Notes under the pieces: model-generated
Told to the model about the DNA's origin: nothing
The model's database searches: none
What the model saw: only the letters and a program-made list of their open reading frames with translations
Made by a program: the position numbers and the translations under genes
Shown here: in pieces, positions 5,194 through 7,878 of the stretch
Layout of the letters: each line of letters opens with the position of its first letter
Numbering within the stretch: the first letter of the stretch is position 1
Assembly (NCBI GenBank): GCA_020444775.1
Contig: JAGRHX010000491.1
Location: 1-7,878 of the forward strand
Length of the DNA stretch: 7,878 nt
Source: Gammaproteobacteria bacterium
GTDB lineage: Bacteria > Pseudomonadota > Gammaproteobacteria > HK1
Reading direction: 5' to 3'

Positions 5194-6984
5194 ATGGCGT
5201 CCGGCGCCGAAACACTGGCCAGCGCCGAGCATGGTGACTCGGACATCGATCCCAGAAACGCCACCAGCGCTACCGGCCCGGCACTACAGCTACCGGTGCT
5301 GGGTCTGCTGGTCGGATTGCTGAGCGCGCATGGCGCTTTGGCCCTGAGCCAGGGGATCCGCCAGCTGACCGGCATCGCTTTCGATGCGCGCGGACTGCTC
5401 GTGTATGCCTCGGTTGCGACCCTGCCGGCCTGGCGCGTGCTGATCGCGCCAGCAATCGGTGGCCTTCTGGTCAGCATCGTTCATCGACTGCTCCGCTTGC
5501 GGACCTTGCAGGGGCCCGCCGACGTGATGGCCGCGGCGCGCGAGCAGAGCAGCAGCCTGACCCTGCGCGACGGTCTGGGCAATGCCCTGATCAGCGCGAT
5601 ATCGGTCGGCTCGGGGGCTTCGCTCGGACGCTATGGACCGACCGTGCACCTGGGTGCCAGTCTGGCCGCGACGCTGGCCCGCTGGCTGCGTCTGAGTCGA
5701 GCGCACGCACTGGCCCTGCTCGGCTGCGGCGTCGCCTCGGCGATTGCCGCTACCTTCGATGCGCCACTGGCCGGCATCATCTTCGTCCACGAGGTCATGC
5801 TGGACGCCTTCGCGCGACGCAGCTTCGTCGCCATTGCCATCGCCTCGGTCGCCGGAGCGGCGGTCGCCGACGCCTACGATGCGCACTATCAGCTGATCTC
5901 GCTCAGCGGAGGTCAGATCGAGCACACCCACGAGTACCTGCTCCTCGCCAGCGTGGGGGCAGTCGGTGGACTGCTGGCAATCTGCTTCGTGAGGACGCTC
6001 GACTGGTCGACCCGAGCCGTGGAGCGGCTGCCCGTTACAGCCACCTGGCGCCCCCCTCTGGCCGGCCTGCTGCTCGGCTGCATCGCGCTCGGCTTTCCGC
6101 ACGTCATCGGTCTGGGCGATGGCGTCATTCACGATGCCATCCAAGGCAACCTGCCGATCGCACTACTGCTGTCGCTGGTGCTGGCCAAGCTGGTCGCCTC
6201 GTCACTGTGCGTCGCCGGCGGCTTCGGTGGCGGCGTGTTCGGCCCGGCGCTGTTCCTGGGCGCCATGCTCGGCAGCGCACTCGGCGGGATCCTGCATCTG
6301 CTGCTACCGGCGGACACGATCTCCCCCGCCTCCGTATATGCCCTGGCGGGCATGGGCGCGGTGATCAGTTGCACGATCGGGGCACCGCTGACCACCGTGC
6401 TCATCGTGTTCGAGCTGACCCGCAGCATTGCGCTGACCAGCGGCGTGATGATGGCGGTGGTCGCGGCGATGCTGGTCTCCGGGCGCCTGTATCCCTACTC
6501 GTGGTTCGCGGTCCAGCTGTCGCGGCGTGGCTTCGATCTGCGTACGAGCCGTGAGCAGCGCATCCTGCGCAGACGCCTCGTGGCCGAGATCACGCGCGAC
6601 GATTTCCTGGCCTTGCGGCCACAGATGCCGGCGGCCGATGCTCTGCAGCTACTGGTCGATCTGCAACTGACGGAAGCCCTGGTGGTGGACGAGCAAGGTC
6701 GGCTGATAGGCTCGACGAGTCTGGTGCATCTGCTGCATCTCGACCCGGTGGCGGCAAAGCGCGCGATTGGAACGATGGTCATGCCGCCAACGCAGGTGAT
6801 CGAGGCGAATCGCAATCTGGACCAGGCCCTGCGCGAGGTGCGCGACAGCGTGGCGGGTGTAGTGCCGGTGGTCGACAGCAGACAGAGTATGCGTCTGGCC
6901 GGCGTGCTCCATCACGGCAGTCTGCTGCAGGCTTACGACGAGGCAGTGGAGCAGGCGCGCCGCGAGCAGCGCGGAGAGGCATAG
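5194..6984 (+). CDS. CLC-family chloride channel protein with C-terminal CBS domains
   Basis: This encodes 596 residues from ATG 5194. A TTG at 5161 would add 11 residues, but its GAGG is only three bases away; neither start has a good ribosome site. The inner-membrane protein belongs to the ClC family, which moves chloride as a channel or as a 2Cl-/H+ antiporter. After about 33 cytosolic residues, hydrophobic helices run to about residue 440. The core carries VGSGASLGRYGPTVHLGA (gate region), FDAPLAGIIFVHEVM, and GGVFGPALFLGA (the GxFxP motif, Phe349). The gating glutamate of E. coli ClcA (Glu148 in GREGP) is replaced by Tyr147 in GRYGP. The inner proton glutamate (Glu203) aligns with Val201 in HEVM. 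Tyr433 or Tyr435 may stand for Tyr445. Residues about 463-580 look like two CBS domains, usually nucleotide-binding regulators. Loss of both glutamates suggests proton-uncoupled, channel-like transport. It converges on hspQ and stands alone as a transcription unit. Confidence 0.93.
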   Translation: MASGAETLASAEHGDSDIDPRNATSATGPALQLPVLGLLVGLLSAHGALALSQGIRQLTGIAFDARGLLVYASVATLPAWRVLIAPAIGGLLVSIVHRLLRLRTLQGPADVMAAAREQSSSLTLRDGLGNALISAISVGSGASLGRYGPTVHLGASLAATLARWLRLSRAHALALLGCGVASAIAATFDAPLAGIIFVHEVMLDAFARRSFVAIAIASVAGAAVADAYDAHYQLISLSGGQIEHTHEYLLLASVGAVGGLLAICFVRTLDWSTRAVERLPVTATWRPPLAGLLLGCIALGFPHVIGLGDGVIHDAIQGNLPIALLLSLVLAKLVASSLCVAGGFGGGVFGPALFLGAMLGSALGGILHLLLPADTISPASVYALAGMGAVISCTIGAPLTTVLIVFELTRSIALTSGVMMAVVAAMLVSGRLYPYSWFAVQLSRRGFDLRTSREQRILRRRLVAEITRDDFLALRPQMPAADALQLLVDLQLTEALVVDEQGRLIGSTSLVHLLHLDPVAAKRAIGTMVMPPTQVIEANRNLDQALREVRDSVAGVVPVVDSRQSMRLAGVLHHGSLLQAYDEAVEQARREQRGEA

Positions 6985-7038
6985 ACAGGGTTCGAAGCGA
7001 CTCTGCGGGTGCCGCGAGGGGATAGGACGGGGCGAACG

Positions 7039-7380
7039 TCAGTTGATGTGACGGGGCAGCAGCTCGTAGACGCCGTCGCGCAGCCTGCCGAAGATTTCCG
7101 ACACCTGCGGGTGAGCGACCGGCTCGCCGGAATCATCGACCAGCAGGTTCTGCTCGGACACGTAGGCGGTGTAACTGGTCTCCGCGTTCTCGGCCAGCAA
7201 ATGGTAGAAAGGCTGGTCCTTGCGCGGTCGCTTCTCGGCGGGAATCGACAGCCACCACTCCTCGGTATTGCTGAATTCGGGGTCGACATCGAAGATCACC
7301 CCCCGGAACGGGTGGACTCGATGCCGCACGATCTGCCCCAGCTTGAACTTCGCCTTCGGCGTGTTCACCTCGTCCGACAT
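7039..7380 (-). CDS. hspQ: heat shock protein HspQ
   Basis: This encodes 113 residues, close to the roughly 105 of E. coli HspQ (YccV). HspQ was first described as a hemimethylated-DNA-binding protein and later as a specificity-enhancing factor for the Lon protease; it acts in the cytosol in protein quality control. The whole chain fits the family: KFKLGQIVRHRVHPFRGVIF (11-30), DVDPEFSNTEEWW (31-43), DQPFYHLLAE (55-64), YTAYVSEQNLL (70-80), and the HPQVSEIF segment (90-97). The start at the ATG 7380-7378 is supported by GGAGGT ending three bases before it and by the family N-terminus. An in-frame ATG farther upstream (7449) would add a repetitive, unconserved leader. A sigma32-like promoter lies about 100 bases upstream. 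The downstream neighbour is convergent clc, with only 54 bases between stops. Confidence 0.96.
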   Translation of the reverse strand: MSDEVNTPKAKFKLGQIVRHRVHPFRGVIFDVDPEFSNTEEWWLSIPAEKRPRKDQPFYHLLAENAETSYTAYVSEQNLLVDDSGEPVAHPQVSEIFGRLRDGVYELLPRHIN

Positions 7381-7409
7381 ATGACCTCCACAGTCTCCAT
7401 TCACACTCA

Positions 7410-7436
7410 ATGCCTCTGACATCGATGCCTCTGACA
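7410..7436. repeat. 12-bp direct repeat in the hspQ leader
   Basis: ATGCCTCTGACA occurs at 7410-7421 and again at 7425-7436, a 15-base period. The pair lies between the putative hspQ promoter and its ribosome site, so it would be in the 5' untranslated RNA. In frame it would encode a repeated Ser-Glu-Ala leader, which I do not think is translated. Confidence 0.75.
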
Positions 7437-7484
7437 CGCTTCCCGGCACATCCTGATGCCATCACCCGGTCGAGCCGGACTCCA

Positions 7485-7513
7485 ATATAGGGTCAGGTAG
7501 TCACACATTCCAG
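7485..7513 (-). promoter_or_regulatory. sigma32-like heat-shock promoter for hspQ
   Basis: On the minus strand CTGGAAT (7513-7507) resembles the sigma32 -35 consensus CTTGAAA, and after exactly 14 bases CCCTATAT (7492-7485) resembles the -10 consensus CCCCATNT. The same DNA offers a weaker sigma70 reading, TGGAAT, 17 bases, TATATT. E. coli hspQ is heat-induced, which makes the sigma32 reading plausible. The leader would be about 100 nt. Confidence 0.5.
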
Positions 7514-7671
7514 CCTGCGGCGGCCCCGACTCGTGCTCGCCGCGAACGGCGCCGGCGCACACCCTACAGGCGCCGACGACGTGATGATCTGCGCCGTTGG
7601 CCTATTGGTAGCATACTCGGCAGGGCGCGCGTCAGCCGGCAATCGGCTCGGCATGGCAGAGCGGGCCGAAC

Positions 7672-7692
7672 GGTGATCGCGGTCACCTTTTT
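7672..7692 (+). terminator. Rho-independent terminator (plus strand)
   Basis: GGTGATCGCGGTCACC (7672-7687) forms a hairpin with five Watson-Crick pairs plus a T-G pair around CGCG, followed directly by TTTTT (7688-7692). This is the classic intrinsic terminator form for plus-strand RNA. No convincing coding region precedes it on that strand; the nearest gene, hspQ, points the other way. Confidence 0.55.
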
Positions 7693-7725
7693 GCGCCGCT
7701 GACAACGGTCGGACGGCCGGCTCGG

Positions 7726-7749
7726 TCCCAGGGGTGATCCCAGGGTTGA
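7726..7749. repeat. 12-bp tandem repeat
   Basis: TCCCAGGGGTGA (7726-7737) is followed directly by TCCCAGGGTTGA (7738-7749), one mismatch in twelve, with TC beginning a third unit. It lies about 20 bases before the ATG at 7768 that opens toward the right edge. A binding site or a chance duplication are both possible. Confidence 0.65.
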
Positions 7750-7878
7750 TCTACGACAGTTGAAACGATGATTTCGAGGCGCGTGCGACCTGCGGGGCAG
7801 GTGTCGCATTGCATCAAGGACACTCAGCGCACACGATCGCGCGCCCGGCCAACACCGGCTACCGGGCACGCCGTGCTG

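Larger units (their letters stand above)
7381..7878. other. 498-base stretch upstream of hspQ without a supported gene
   Basis: It contains the hspQ leader and promoter, then a plus-strand intrinsic terminator and a 12-bp tandem repeat. A plus-strand frame opens at ATG 7768 and runs off the right edge (37 codons), but it has no ribosome site, and its Arg-rich translation shows no domain. I do not call it a gene. A minus-strand frame at 7869-7564 is likewise Arg/Cys-rich and unsupported. Confidence 0.45.

Noticed and set aside
5290..6144. 284-codon minus-strand open frame
   Set aside because: Antisense to the clc membrane core, Gln/Arg/Gly-rich as expected from a shadow of hydrophobic codons.
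7591..7640. tRNA-like D-arm (GGCCTATTGGTAGCATAC)
   Set aside because: No anticodon arm, T-loop or acceptor pairing can be completed around it.
7768..7878. partial plus-strand gene running off the right edge
   Set aside because: No ribosome site and an Arg-rich, domain-free 37-codon translation; cannot be supported without flanking sequence.

Overview
The base composition is visibly GC-rich, with G/C in most third codon positions. The gene set is a TIGR03623-type PD-(D/E)XK nuclease, HspQ, a DUF4332 protein and a CLC protein. Together these suggest a chromosomal segment of a gammaproteobacterium, probably an environmental one. The genus cannot be read from the window. No transposase, integrase, rRNA, tRNA or CRISPR array was found.

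Layout. Positions 1-2401 (minus) hold the first 800 codons of a large AddB/RecB-like nuclease ('probable DNA repair protein' family), whose C-terminus lies off the left edge. Positions 2625-3287 (minus) encode a 220-residue protein with a kinase-like fold that I cannot assign further. Positions 3288-4101 are a long gene-free stretch rich in regulatory-looking structure: a perfect 20-bp palindrome, three tandem 11-bp repeats, a tandem 10-bp repeat and a sigma54-type -24/-12 promoter. It leads into a small unknown gene at 4102-4476 (plus) with a near-perfect Shine-Dalgarno. A GC-rich cluster of alternative hairpins (4498-4565) separates that gene from a convergent DUF4332 helix-hairpin-helix gene (4576-4983, minus, GTG start). 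A divergent intergenic region with competing hairpins leads to a CLC-family chloride transport protein (about 5194-6984, plus). This protein lacks both glutamates used for proton coupling and carries C-terminal CBS domains. A convergent hspQ (7039-7380, minus) follows, with a sigma32-like promoter. The right 500 bases hold short repeats and a clear intrinsic terminator without an obvious gene upstream.

The genes do not form one pathway. DNA repair (nuclease), protein quality control (HspQ, partner of Lon) and anion transport (CLC) are recognisable. The kinase-like protein, the DUF4332 protein and the 124-residue protein have no assigned role. The least ordinary part is 3390-4476: an apparently sigma54-dependent, elaborately controlled small gene of unknown function. 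Next is the CLC protein, whose residues predict a passive channel rather than an H+/Cl- antiporter.
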